Below are positions 47,453-57,664 of a stretch of 64,000 nucleotides of DNA, one piece after another; within the stretch, counting starts at the first letter, position 1, and the number at the start of each line of letters is the position of its first letter. The notes beneath the pieces were generated by a model, which was not told the origin of the DNA, ran no database searches, and saw only the letters and a program-made list of their open reading frames with translations. The position numbers and the translations under genes were made by a program. The stretch comes from Catonia carolina (lineage: Eukaryota > Arthropoda > Insecta > Hemiptera > Achilidae), in NCBI GenBank assembly GCA_035578175.1, contig JAQMRL010000003.1, forward strand, positions 53,490,672 to 53,554,671, given 5' to 3'.

Positions 47453-47865
47453 AATGCAAATGTAAACTCAAAATCCTAGACATCATCTTTGTAGTAAACT
47501 GGGGTTGGAAAAATTATTTACACGGTTTTTGACATCATAGTAACTATGAATTCATGGACAGTGAGACGAAGATAAATTTTAAATAGTAAATGCAGTATTG
47601 TCATGCTATTCCTCATGAATAGTTGCATCGTTTAAACTTAAATCAAAGTAAATAATTACATAAAATAAACACCACAAGTTTTGAGGCAAAATTATAAATG
47701 GAATTGTTTCAAAATAAGCATTTAGTACACTACGTCAACGTCGGTTACAAGTCCGTACCAGATATAACAATTTCTATTTAAAATAACAATGCGTTATAAG
47801 TTATACGTTATATTATTGTTGTTTTAAGCCGTCTGATGGAAGGAAAAAGGAATATTTTATAATAA

Positions 47866-48165
47866 TACACATATACAACAAAATTTTCATTTAATATCAA
47901 ACTGACTTGTCTACGGAGAATACACACCCACGATAGCGAAATTATGAATCGAGGTCGTGCTGGGATCCGCAATCAAAGAGAAAGAGAAAGATGTTGCAGA
48001 GTAAATGGAGTAAGGGAGGAGATGGAAAGAGCAAGAGAAATGTTTACAATGGATGCTATTAATTTCTCCATGAATAACGCCAAGCACGTTTTATGCAACC
48101 TCCTCCAGAAGGAAGGAACTTGTCATAACTTGTCACACAAATTCAAGAATCATTCGTGCGGGTAA
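47866..48165 (+). CDS. Exon-like open frame, product unknown
   Basis: An open frame of about 99 codons runs from 47866; the first ATG is at 47944, giving 73 residues before a stop at 48163. The product includes NRGRAGIRNQRERERCCRVN and GVREEMERAREMFTMDAINF, then a Cys/His-rich end (CNLLQKEGTCHNLSHKF). It is GC-richer than its surroundings, does not overlap RepA or a SINE, and shows none of the LINE motifs found elsewhere. The stop lies within GGTAAAG, which could be a 5' splice donor (GTAAAG), so it may be an exon. No convincing acceptor is seen. I do not recognise a family; a transposon origin remains possible. Confidence 0.3.
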   Translation, partial: YTYTTKFSFNIKLTCLRRIHTHDSEIMNRGRAGIRNQRERERCCRVNGVREEMERAREMFTMDAINFSMNNAKHVLCNLLQKEGTCHNLSHKFKNHSCG

Positions 48166-48169
48166 AGAT

Positions 48170-50150
48170 AAATTACTCTCGACTAGAAGCTCTGATATTT
48201 ACTTCAACTTTAATACCTACATCTGTCCGGTACCCAGTGGAATTACAGGATTTTTAATTGTAACGTAAATTTAATTTTAAAATTGTATGTAATTTTTGAG
48301 TTGTAAGAAACATATTTTTCAGTCCGCTACTGGCATTAACAAAATGTTGTGTCAAATTACTTAAAAAATAACTTCAATATGTTTGAAAGAAAATTAATTG
48401 TTGTTTTTTGTTTAGATTTTGTGCCACTCACTACCAAGGTATATACGAGTATTACTAACTGCGAAGTATTTAATCGGAAAAATTAGGAACCAACTGTGAG
48501 TACAGTTTGGTGCATTGTACTATGGACAATTGCTGCTGAGAGGGAATTTAAAACCCAAATTTTTCTCACTAAAAAATTAATGTTTAGCCAAATGTAGGTT
48601 GACATTCTATCATACATCACGCCTTGAGTGACTAGTATTAATAAGTGCAGAAAGTCCACTTTCCATCTACGTATTTTTATCCTTACGAATAAAAAACAAA
48701 AACTGTGTATATAACGATAAAATACTTTCCTTGGTTCAGTAACAAACAATTTTTAAAACTAGTGTTTGATACGGACCTACGAAGACGAAATCTATAGTTT
48801 TCTGCAAAAAAAATCTACTTACTTGATACAGTAATTTACAAGATCCTAAAAATAAATTATTACGAACTATAGGCCTATATACTTACTTTATCATTATAAA
48901 ATTGCCTGTAAGATGGTTAAGTAAACTGTTTTATACATATATTTATAGGTATTTAAATAATTTTTTTAATACCTTGCGTAGCTCTGATATAGTTTTAAGT
49001 ATTTAGCCCATTTTATTTCTTTAGTCCATCAGTACGGTTTCAAGGGCAGATACATTATTCTGATGATTGTCATGTAGATAAAACTTATTAAATTAACGGA
49101 TATATTGAATTTAAAATGCATACAACTCTTTGTTATTAATAAAATAAAATTACTTTAAGACTTTTATAAACACACATCGTAGAAAATTTACAAATATTAT
49201 AAACGGATAATCATGTTAACAGATTAATTAAATTAGCAATGATTATGTACAAACAAATACATAAATTAAATAAATAGGACAGTAATTATAGTAAAACACA
49301 AATATTACATTTATGTTTTGTAGCTTAAGATTTCCGTAAAATCCTTTATAACTTTTATTATTATATATATAATCACAATAAAAAATATGTAATAAATATA
49401 CACCACATAATAATAATAAATTTATTAAAAATGCAAAGCAAAACATATTTTATAAATAAAGGTAAGCAACTTCTAAAGCTTGGAAGCTTTTTAAATATAA
49501 GATTCAGAATTTATCTAAGTAATATTAACATGTAAGAAAATATTATTTTTTATTGCAACTACCTTGAGGAATAACTTTATGAGGAACTATTTAAATGCAG
49601 TTTATTTGTAATGAACTTGTTCTTCTAGATTGTAGTTTATTAAATTACTGAAATTATGTGTTTAATCAGATAACTATATAATTTTGTTTCAAATAATTAA
49701 CAGTGTGGGCTAATAAAGTTACTAAGAATGTGAAAATATTTTTTTGGCGTGAGAAGGAATATTTTGTAATACAGTTCATACTTTTTCTTTAAAAAAAAAT
49801 TAATGTTTTTTAGTTGAGTTTATTATTTATTTCATCCATAATCTGTTTAATGGCATACAAAATTTGAATTTGTGTCGTGTTTTCGTAATTTGAGTACCCA
49901 TGTCATTTGGCTGTCGAGATGTAAGCCATGGATTATACGTCATTGTTGTGCGGAATCTAAATGTTAATGATTGTGACAGGTAAACAATCATTTTGTTTAA
50001 GCGCAAAGGTTAAGTTACTTGAGAAGATTTCATTTTGTTAATTTCGACTCTCCATTCTGTAACCCAATGTTACAATAGAATGTAGAAACAATTTTTACAT
50101 TAAAATTTATTTTTAACAAACGAAACTTAATGGTGAGACTTGCTTAACAT
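48170..50150. other. AT-rich stretch, nothing recognised
   Basis: Short minus-strand frames at 48483-48749 and 49243-49446 look like chance frames rich in codons of AT-biased DNA. Confidence 0.45.
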
Positions 50151-50154
50151 CAGT

Positions 50155-50710
50155 GCTTTTTTCCTTCCTGGGTTTTCTTCAATTTTTGTTCCCAGTCTTT
50201 CAGATCTTTTCTGGCATTCCTCATCTGAATAAACCCTATTCTGTAGTTTTCTTGTTTTAACATGTAGTTGTTTATTTTTGTCGTTAATTACTTTCTTGTA
50301 TTTTAAGGACTTTTCTTTTAGGTCGTTTATCGTTAGTTTACGTTCTGTAAATCTTTAATTTCTTGAATCCACTGAATGTTTTAATTTTTTGGAGTTATAG
50401 AGTTTTCCTACTATATTCCTTGCTATTCTGTTTTCTGGTGTTCTGAGTACATGACCAAAGAAAGAGGTTCTCTTTTTTCTCGTCGCATCTGTGATTGGTT
50501 TTAATTTCTTGCAGATCTGCTTGTTCGTAAGCAGTCTGTGTTGCCCATCAACTATGTTTCTTACTGATACAATTTCTTAAGATTCTTTTCTCTATTTTTC
50601 TGATATCTTCAGCTTTTTCTCGATCACTGAGGTAAAAATAGGTTCGGCATTGTATAGTGCTTGAGATTTAAGTGTAGTTTCGTAATGTTTTAACTTGGTG
50701 TGAAAAGAGA
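50155..50710 (-). pseudogene. LINE RT C-terminal fragment
   Basis: The minus strand gives LKSQALYNAEPIF, VSVRNIVDGQHRLLTNKQIC, KKLKPITDATRKKRTSFFGH and VLRTPENRIARNIV, then a long lysine-rich tail ending QKRSERLGTKIEENPGRKK. 'RKRR..FFGH..R...NR.' is the LINE C-terminal signature also seen at 36.8 and 38.9 kb, but with a distinct sequence, so this is another subfamily. It carries several breaks. Confidence 0.7.
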
Positions 50711-52145
50711 GGGATATCTTATTATACGTATTTACGTATAACGTGGCTTTTTTTATAATCTAAATAATAAATGATGATTTTTCAGGTAATTAAATCGGTT
50801 TAGCCTACTTTAAATTCAATTCTGAGAAGTATTGTTGATTACTTGGTAATTAGGAACATAAGTTGGTAATTGAATACACAGTTTATTCGATACGTAGTTA
50901 CAAGTTTTTGAAGTAATACAAAGAATCAAGTAAATAATTGTTGTCTTCCAAGCAAAGTATATTACCAACTAAGCCACCTCTAAAAACTGATTATTTCACA
51001 ATATTTATGGAAGTATTATTTATTTGTCAATATACTTTCTGATCAAATATATCTGACTTTGATTTGCTTCTTCAACATTCGTTGTTTCAGTGTTCAGATA
51101 CAACTCTAACATTTACTATTTCAGATAAGACCAAACAACGAACAATAAATAAAATAATATTAAAATAAGTGAAATAGGCATAGCTTGTTTACGCGTTGTA
51201 GAATCCACGAGCGATAACTTTTTACGATAGCCATAAATCGTGCGAAGCCAAACCCGCGCGTATACAGAGGATTTCCTGAATTCCGCCGTAGACATACAGT
51301 TTAACAAGCGGTAAATCAATTTTCCCGCCGCTCACTCAGCCTATATTCTTTCTCCCGTTCCACTCGTTTCATTGACGCCTAAACTAAACAGCAAGCAAGT
51401 CTCGTAAACTGTTTGTTCAAAACTTGCTTGCAGTTCCTTATTTATTGCTGTACTAAACAACGACTTACGTAAATGATATATATGCATATACTAGGTACCT
51501 CTGTTCCTTTAACATGAGTGTCGGAAACTAAAGTGTCAGTAAATAAGTAACAGAATGTTTTTATGGTTTTTTTAGGAATTCATATAACTTACCGTTTTTT
51601 CGATATCGTTTAACAGCCCTGTTGCAAATAGTTTGACTACTACATAGTGTAGAATATAATGTAGTAATACCATGTAAACGTACGAATCTTTTCTTCCTTC
51701 TTTGGTAAAATATTATTAAAGAAACGCTTTCCATTACGTCAATTCCAACAAGTGTTTTAGTACAAAAGTACTCAGAAAGAAAACCGGTTAAAATAAAATT
51801 TATTCAGCCTACCGTTTATTATTTCATTTTCCCCGCAAATTTTCCTCGTAAAAGTAAAAATAAGGAATACAGGAAAATTTTTACCCAATAAATCTCTCCA
51901 TTTGTAACGCTAAACGAAGGTATAGTTTAAATTTTCGCTGTAGAGTATTTACAAATTGTTTATAAAATACTTGAGTTTTAAAATTTGAGAGTATTTTCTA
52001 CAAAAAATAATCATTCTTTTTAAAAAGCTGCCAGTAGAAGAATAATATTTATCGAAATAAAAATTATTTAACGTTTGCAAAACATCAGCTATTAATGTTT
52101 AATCCTTAATGTGTGTAGGTTGCAATATGCTACGTAGCAATAAAA
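50711..52145. other. Mostly AT-rich; GC-richer patch at 51170-51420
   Basis: The patch has no recognisable coding or repeat identity. Confidence 0.4.
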
Positions 52146-52149
52146 GAAT

Positions 52150-52405
52150 AAGAAACCTCATGATACAATGAGATGAGGATGATGTATGGCGTGTGTTAAT
52201 GAGTTATAGTCTTGTACAGACACAGGCGACCATTCCTGCAAGAATCAAAATAATTAAACCCAACTATTAAAGTACACTGATAACCACTGTCTAGTATTCA
52301 AATCCGTATAAAAGTAACTACCTTTACCACGACTTACACCGCGGAACCTTCATCTTCAAAAATTGGCTGTTTAACACCTTAATCGCGGCGGCGACTTTAA
52401 CACTT
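52150..52405 (-). repeat. tRNA-derived SINE (SINE-1 family)
   Basis: Minus strand: GGTTCCGCGGTGTAAGTC (decayed B box), TACTTTTATACGGATTTGAA, TACTAGACAGTGGTTATC, CTGTACAAGACTATAACTCA and CATCCTCATCTCATTG. It lies opposite in strand to the copy at 52.73 kb. Confidence 0.8.
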
Positions 52406-52726
52406 AAATACGTGGATTATTAATTTATTATTAATTATCACTATTAACCAAACATGTAAACTTTAAAACGTTAACAGAAACAATTTGAGCCAAACTACCT
52501 TAAATTTACGTGTGTGTTACCAATGCATTTAAAATGTTACGCTTTTTGCAAAAAACACATATTAATTCAACATTTTTTTGTGCGAGATCATTAGCTGCAT
52601 CATCAAAATTAAAATTAAAAAAAAACACTAAGTACGTAATGATCCTTTCAAATTAAATGGCGTTTTCATCAACATAATTCTAACCAATAAGCAGAATTAG
52701 ATAAATAAAACCTAATTAGAAAGAAT

Positions 52727-52986
52727 CCCACCGGGTTGGTCTAGTAGAGGTAAACCAGCTGTTTAACAGCTGATTTTCAGAGACGACTTTAACAGTTGTT
52801 TAACATCTGATTTTCAAAGACTACTAGAGGGTGTACTTTGATGGTTGGGGTTCAATTAACCATACTCTCTCAGGAATTGTCAGCCTGGGTCTGTACAAGA
52901 CTACACCTCATTTATCCATCGTACATACCATTTTCATTTCATTGGGTTATGGGGTTGCTTACTGTTCTGAATTGAACAGATTGGAA
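52727..52986 (+). repeat. tRNA-derived SINE (SINE-1 family), rearranged
   Basis: Head CCACCGGGTTGGTCTAGTAG is present, but the region after it contains two imperfect copies of CTGTTTAACAGCTGATTTTC in place of the normal B-box segment. The rest is normal: TGTACTTTGATGGTTGGGG, then CTGTACAAGACTACACCTCA, and a CTGAATTGAACAGATTGG end. Confidence 0.8.
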
Positions 52987-53354
52987 CGTACACATTTTTA
53001 AAAAATTAGAAAGTTATGTACACTAAAAAGAGTAAAATTTGTAGTAAAAAGAAACTTCCCGTTAAAGTTATTTCCAGTTGTAGAAATGAAACAATTGTCC
53101 AAACTATACAGAAACTTAGATTGATTTCATTGTATTTGTTCTGAACAGTGACAGATTATAAATTAAAAGAACAGAAAATTTTTGACGACAGTTTTTAATA
53201 GATTTGCACACTTATTTTTTGATTGAATTATGTTATTATTATAATGAAAAACCCAAAAAGTAAACATATTATTATAGGTTATAGGTTTTGTGATAAACCG
53301 TTCAAATGATCATCGTTATAGATTTGATGTAGGTTAGTTTTAGTTTCTATTTCT

Positions 53355-53400
53355 CCACCTGAAGAAGGTGTCGATAAGGCCAAAACGCATTAGTATTTTG
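53355..53400 (+). other. CTGAAGA...AAAACGC motif, hammerhead/Penelope-like
   Basis: CACCTGAAGAAGGTGTCGAT followed by AAGGCCAAAACGCATTAG resembles the 'CTGAAGATGG...GAAACGCG' core found in non-coding parts of Penelope-like retroelements and in their hammerhead ribozymes. Here the GAAAC box reads CAAAAC and the stem is weak, so activity is unlikely. No Penelope protein is visible nearby. Confidence 0.25.
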
Positions 53401-53799
53401 GAGTTGTAAAAAATTTAAAATTATTCTATAAATCTTCACAAAAATCTAAATTTTTAAAAATAAAATCTTCTCAAATTTAACAAAAGTAGCCTAATACATG
53501 GATAAGCAATTATTTTTAAATAGGGTTAAAAACTTTCTTAATGCCGTGTAAATTTTTCGATGTTTTCCCAAAGTGTTCAGCCATACAAAAAAATTGTATC
53601 AAAACTGTATTAAGGCCGTATATCGTTCTTCATTCTTAATATTATTGTTATTCAAAAATTGTATTAATCTGTTAAATCATTTTGAAAATACAACGCTTTC
53701 AGTCCAAACTGTTAAGACAGATAAGCATTGCTCCCTTTTACGTAACGAACGATACACTACACACAGACTTAAATGGCCCATATAATCACCGATGTGTTC

Positions 53800-53945
53800 C
53801 TGGGCACATACACACGATTTAAAAAGAAATTACACAATAATCTGAACTAGCTCATTTTTGACCTAGACACACCAGATTTACCAAATCCCGCTACACGAAG
53901 ACTGGAACGACTCTGGAATAGGGATATCATGAGAGACAAAATAAA
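53800..53945 (+). pseudogene. Possible Jockey-like LINE C-terminus
   Basis: Reads TPDLPNPATRRLERLWNRDI, comparable with 'NP.PRRLKR.WPRDL' at the end of Jockey-clade polyproteins (clear at 13.5 kb). Only this short motif supports it. The open frame just upstream (53573-53785) is unassigned. Confidence 0.35.
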
Positions 53946-53949
53946 ATAA

Positions 53950-55260
53950 AATAATTAAATAAAAAAAAGTAACTTAATTATTACGGTTGGAGTGCTGTCA
54001 ATGGACAGCGATCTCCTCAAACGTCTTAAAATTGTCAATATTTGTATTTTTTTTAATCAAATTTGCTTTTTAATTTTATACAGTTGTAAATAAAAATATC
54101 TTGTATAGTCAAAAAAAAAAATAGGTATATACCAAAAATATAGTAGATACATGTGAGGAAGGTATAGCCTAACTTTCCCACAGAAAATAGAGTTGTAATT
54201 TATTGATGCTTACATTACAAATAAATACGTTCCGAATTGTTAAAACATTATAAACTTTATATTAAATTTAAGAAATTAAAAATTGATTACACAAAATAAT
54301 CTTAATGTAAACAGAATAAATCCTTTCTAATACTTTAAAAGATTTTCCTAGTTACAAATGCTGTAACAAAATGAATTCTTGCAACACTATACCTTAAGCT
54401 ACAACAAACAAAACTACAAGATAAGATTCCAGATTGGATTACTTAAGCTTTGTGATGTCGGTACAAATCCTTCCTTCGCCGTCGGTAGTACAGTATTGTC
54501 ACAGCCATTCTGTCTCGTCTCGTATGTGAAATTCTCTTGACATCTCAAAACAAGCTGGAAATCCTAGCTTTAAACTGAGATGTTTGAAATAAAAGAACAT
54601 AATTTCGTTTCTGTCATTCCATTCTGTAACGGCGAAATTCTTTGTCAGATCTATTTTGCATACTTTAAATAGCATAAATAAATTAGATGAATAGAGAGGG
54701 TACTTGTATTAAAACATAATCTAAAATAAACAATGTAGGCCTATATCTAACTTATATAATTTATAAATAAAGTTAAAATATTTAAAAATCTCTTCATGCA
54801 CTATTTTTGATAATGTAATTCTAGTTTATAAAATTAAAAACAAGATTTAGAATAAAATAGATAATAAATGGCGTAAAATGTTCATGTTTACAAGTGTTTT
54901 ACTTCTGTAATTCTTTAACTGACGGACACGATGTTTAAATCAAATAGACTTAATTTAAAATTTATTAAAACGCTTTCTCTAAACTAAGCTATTTTTGGAC
55001 TGAGAGGGCCCTATCCCTCTTCCTATTATTTGTTGGATAAATGGAAAATAATAAAATCAAACTTGAAAGCTGATGCAACACCAATAAAGAATATGATATT
55101 AAATAATAATCTATTATAAAATTGGCATACCTTATGGAGGAGTAAATTAGTTTTTTTATACTCTTACCAAATATATTATGACAGGAAAAAAGTAATAAAA
55201 TTACAGTATATATAAATACATATAGTCTATATACTGTGTATATACACGAGTGTATGGCAT
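53950..55260. other. AT-rich stretch, nothing recognised
   Basis: No feature I can support. Confidence 0.5.
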
Positions 55261-55263
55261 CTG

Positions 55264-55289
55264 CTGTGTGTATATGTGTGTGTTTATAC

Positions 55290-55342
<53 letters not shown>

Positions 55343-55370
55343 TGAGAGAGAGAGAGAGAGTGTGTGTGTG
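55264..55370. repeat. Compound (TG)n(AG)n microsatellite
   Basis: TA/TG alternation passes into a pure TG run, then an AG run of about 40 bases, then TG again. Confidence 0.95.
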
Positions 55371-55551
55371 AATATAATGTCTCAATAAAGGAATATCGTA
55401 CGAAGTTGAAACTTTGAACTTAACATAGGTACCGCTACGGAAACCGAAAAGAATATTGTATCAAACTCGGTCAACCGTAAGTAAAAGTTTATTCGTGCAA
55501 TTTTTCACTTTTTGCGATGTCCTCAAAAACTCACGATTAAACATAGGTTAC

Positions 55552-55938
55552 GCCCATAACAGGCAGGTGGAGTGTTAAATTATTTGCACTCGATAACTGC
55601 TAGTTCCAGGACTACAAAAAATAGTTCTATTTTTTATTACATGGTCAGCCAATTTAAATGACTGAACGATTTAAGAACAGAAGAGATAGAGGTGTAAAAG
55701 ACACTACCCAGAGTTATCTCCTCTGAAAGTAATGAATTTCATTATACAGCCAGACCCTGTGGTGAATGAAGTGAAGGTGTTATTTGCAGAGTGCAGAGTA
55801 GATGCTTCTCGGAGGGCCTGCTGATAAGCAGAGACTACTTTTGTACTCAGTTAGGAAAGCAATGGTAAACCACCTCACTCCTCGTTTTACTTAGTAAAAC
55901 CTCTAGAGGTTCAAACCAGTCTTGCGGCTGTTGACCTA
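55552..55938 (+). repeat. RepA copy 11
   Basis: GCCCATAACAGGCAGGTGGA (the best-preserved 5' end) through CCTCTAGAGGTTCAAACCAG and GTTGACCTAGCT. The CAA tail is lost. The family reading frame is disrupted by a short deletion near 55825. Confidence 0.9.
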
Positions 55939-55998
55939 GCTACACGAGGACTTACTGTTTATTATTTGCATTGGCACAAAAATTTCATGTGAGTACAT

Positions 55999-56209
55999 CA
56001 ATTTTTTCGTATAGGGTTCAATTCAAGACCACGTAAAGAAACTGCAAACACGTCTTGAAGCTCGTTTCGCAGCCAACTCTCAGTATTTGTTCCTATAGGT
56101 TTTCTTTTCTTCCGTTCGTCCAATGTTCTGATTTTAATCTTCGTGGAAGCCCTTAAAGTTAGTCATCCGTTATCTGAATTTAGTTCAATTCAATAAGTTT
56201 TTCGGTTTA
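55999..56209 (-). pseudogene. LINE C-terminal fragment, left part, split by the mariner element
   Basis: Matches the LINE ending at 36.9-37.1 and 38.6-38.8 kb in minus orientation (for example the strand shown reads GAAGCCCTTAAAG, TATCTGAATTTAGTTCA and, near its 3' end, GGGTTCAATTCAAGACCACG). The match continues across the transposon: the last bases before it and the first after it join as CGGTTTA/CCAGTTTTCT, parallel to the uninterrupted copy at 38.79 kb. Confidence 0.75.
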
Positions 56210-56211
56210 TA
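56210..56211 (+). repeat. TA target-site duplication, left
   Basis: TA preceding the element, matched by TA at 57572-57573. The TA specificity is that of Tc1/mariner transposons. Confidence 0.75.
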
Positions 56212-56213
56212 TA

Positions 56214-56237
56214 GGGTGATTCAAAAAGAGCGCCGGT
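56214..56237 (+). repeat. Left terminal inverted repeat
   Basis: 24 bp, exact reverse complement of 57546-57569. Confidence 0.95.
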
Positions 56238-56318
56238 TTTGATATATCAAATTAAGAGATTTATTTTATTGAAAAACTGAAAATAAATACATCAACAAGT
56301 TCATCTTACCTTCCGATT

Positions 56319-57404
56319 TCATGTATGAAAAATGATGTCATGCATGTGACCTCCTCTACTGCGCTGGCACGCATCAACTCTGTCCATGAAATTGGATATT
56401 ACTGCACGACAAGTTTCGACTTCCATTTGCCCGATAACCCGTCGAATTTCCTCTATCAAGTCATTGATGTTTTGGGGTTTATTGGCATACACCAATGACT
56501 TCAGATGACCCCAAAGATGAAAGTCACAAGGCGTCAAGTCACACGACCTTGGTGGCCATTGATGGTCGGAATTACGAGAAATGATGCGATCCTGGAACCG
56601 TTCACGGAGCAACAACATTATTTCTCGTGCAGCGTGACAGGTGGCACCTTCCTGCTGAAACCACAACTCGTCAATATCCATTCCATCCAAATGACGCCAC
56701 AAAAACTCCCTAATCATCGTACGGTATCGGTCTCCATTTACTGTCACGGCTTGTCCTTCTTGATTTTCAAAAAAGTAAGGGCCGATGACAACGCCCGACA
56801 AAAAGCCGCACCAAACTGTCACTCGCTGTGCATACATTTCCCTTTCATTAACCACGCGAGGGTTTTCTAAACCCCACATACGGCAGTTCTGTTTATTAAC
56901 AAAACCGTTTAAGTGGAAGTGCGCCTCATCACTGAAAATGATTTTGTTTGCGAAGGTGTCATCATCCTGCCGTTTTCTCAATACCCAGTCAACAAACTGT
57001 CGTCTCTTCTGGTGGTCTGCCACTTTCAAATGTTGCGTCAACTGAATTTTATACGGGTGATATTGGAGATCGTACCGAAGAATTCTCCGTACAGAAGAAC
57101 ATCGTAAACCCAATTGTTGAGAACGGCGACGTATTGATTTTGCTGGGCTAACAGCCACACTGTCACGAACCAACGCAACGTTCTGCTCAGTTCGGCCAGA
57201 ACGACGACGTCCAGAACTTTTAAGGTCGACTGTTGAACCCGTCTCAAAGAACTTTTTCATGAGCCTACGAACTGTTGATTCATTCGGTGCTTCATTACGT
57301 CCTAGAGTACCGCGAAGTCGCCTGACAGTAACCGCATAACTCTCTCCACTTTGGTAAAATGTTTTGACGATTAACACTCGTTGTGCAATAATAAATTTCT
57401 CCAT
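56319..57404 (-). CDS. Mariner-type (DD41D-like) transposase, 361 aa
   Basis: Catalyses cut-and-paste movement of its own element in the nucleus by binding the terminal inverted repeats. The N-terminal ~115 residues hold two helix-turn-helix segments (about 5-58 and 75-112), with a basic GRRRSGR stretch at 65-71 resembling an AT-hook. The catalytic domain has D159 (IIFSDEAHFHLNGF), a QQEGATCH box at 250-257 and D294 in CDLTPCDFHLWG. Related insect proteins, as I recall them, read QQDGATCH, so position 252 is E in place of the second catalytic D. There are 41 residues between 252 and D294, the spacing of the DD41D group. The length suits the family. The first ATG is used; there is no upstream in-frame extension within the element. 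No introns or stops. Activity with E at the second position is uncertain. Confidence 0.95.
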   Translation of the reverse strand: MEKFIIAQRVLIVKTFYQSGESYAVTVRRLRGTLGRNEAPNESTVRRLMKKFFETGSTVDLKSSGRRRSGRTEQNVALVRDSVAVSPAKSIRRRSQQLGLRCSSVRRILRYDLQYHPYKIQLTQHLKVADHQKRRQFVDWVLRKRQDDDTFANKIIFSDEAHFHLNGFVNKQNCRMWGLENPRVVNEREMYAQRVTVWCGFLSGVVIGPYFFENQEGQAVTVNGDRYRTMIREFLWRHLDGMDIDELWFQQEGATCHAAREIMLLLRERFQDRIISRNSDHQWPPRSCDLTPCDFHLWGHLKSLVYANKPQNINDLIEEIRRVIGQMEVETCRAVISNFMDRVDACQRSRGGHMHDIIFHT

Positions 57405-57545
57405 GGTTAGACACAGACTGCGAGAGTACTACACTGCGAACAAGAGAAACTACAACTGAATCGTCAATCGGAATGTTCTCCGAAATAGAAATGAGGTCTA
57501 ACAATGTTGCCAACCGATAAACAAAAATTTACCAGCCGTTTAAAT

Positions 57546-57569
57546 ACCGGCGCTCTTTTTGAATCACCC
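57546..57569 (-). repeat. Right terminal inverted repeat
   Basis: 24 bp, exact reverse complement of 56214-56237. Confidence 0.95.
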
Positions 57570-57573
57570 GTTA

Positions 57574-57660
57574 CCAGTTTTCTGGATATATTACTTTTGA
57601 TAACTTTATACCACTTGTCCGAAATCTTAGATCTTAAAAACCTTAAGTTCAGAACTTTAA
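57574..57660 (-). pseudogene. LINE fragment, right part, split by the mariner element
   Basis: CCAGTTTTCTGGATATATTAC and CCACTTGTCCGAAATCTTAG correspond to CCGTTTTCTCATATACTTTC and CCATTTATCCGACACCTTAG at 38.79-38.83 kb. The similarity fades after about 57660. Confidence 0.65.
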
Positions 57661-57664
57661 TGCT

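Larger units (their letters stand above)
56212..57571 (-). mobile_element. Mariner-type transposon, complete (1360 bp)
   Basis: Bounded by TA duplications. The 24-bp inverted repeats at 56214-56237 and 57546-57569 are identical and begin GGGTGATTCAAAAAGA. Two non-matching bases lie between each repeat and TA. It carries one intact transposase gene on the minus strand. Identical repeats and an unbroken frame argue for a recent insertion compared with the decayed LINE that it interrupts. Confidence 0.95.

Noticed and set aside
55264..55370. CRISPR-like or minisatellite array
   Set aside because: The repeat is a simple dinucleotide microsatellite; there are no spacers. No CRISPR array is present anywhere in the window.
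56505..57247. Several open frames on both strands inside the mariner element
   Set aside because: All overlap the 361-codon transposase in other phases and have no motifs of their own.
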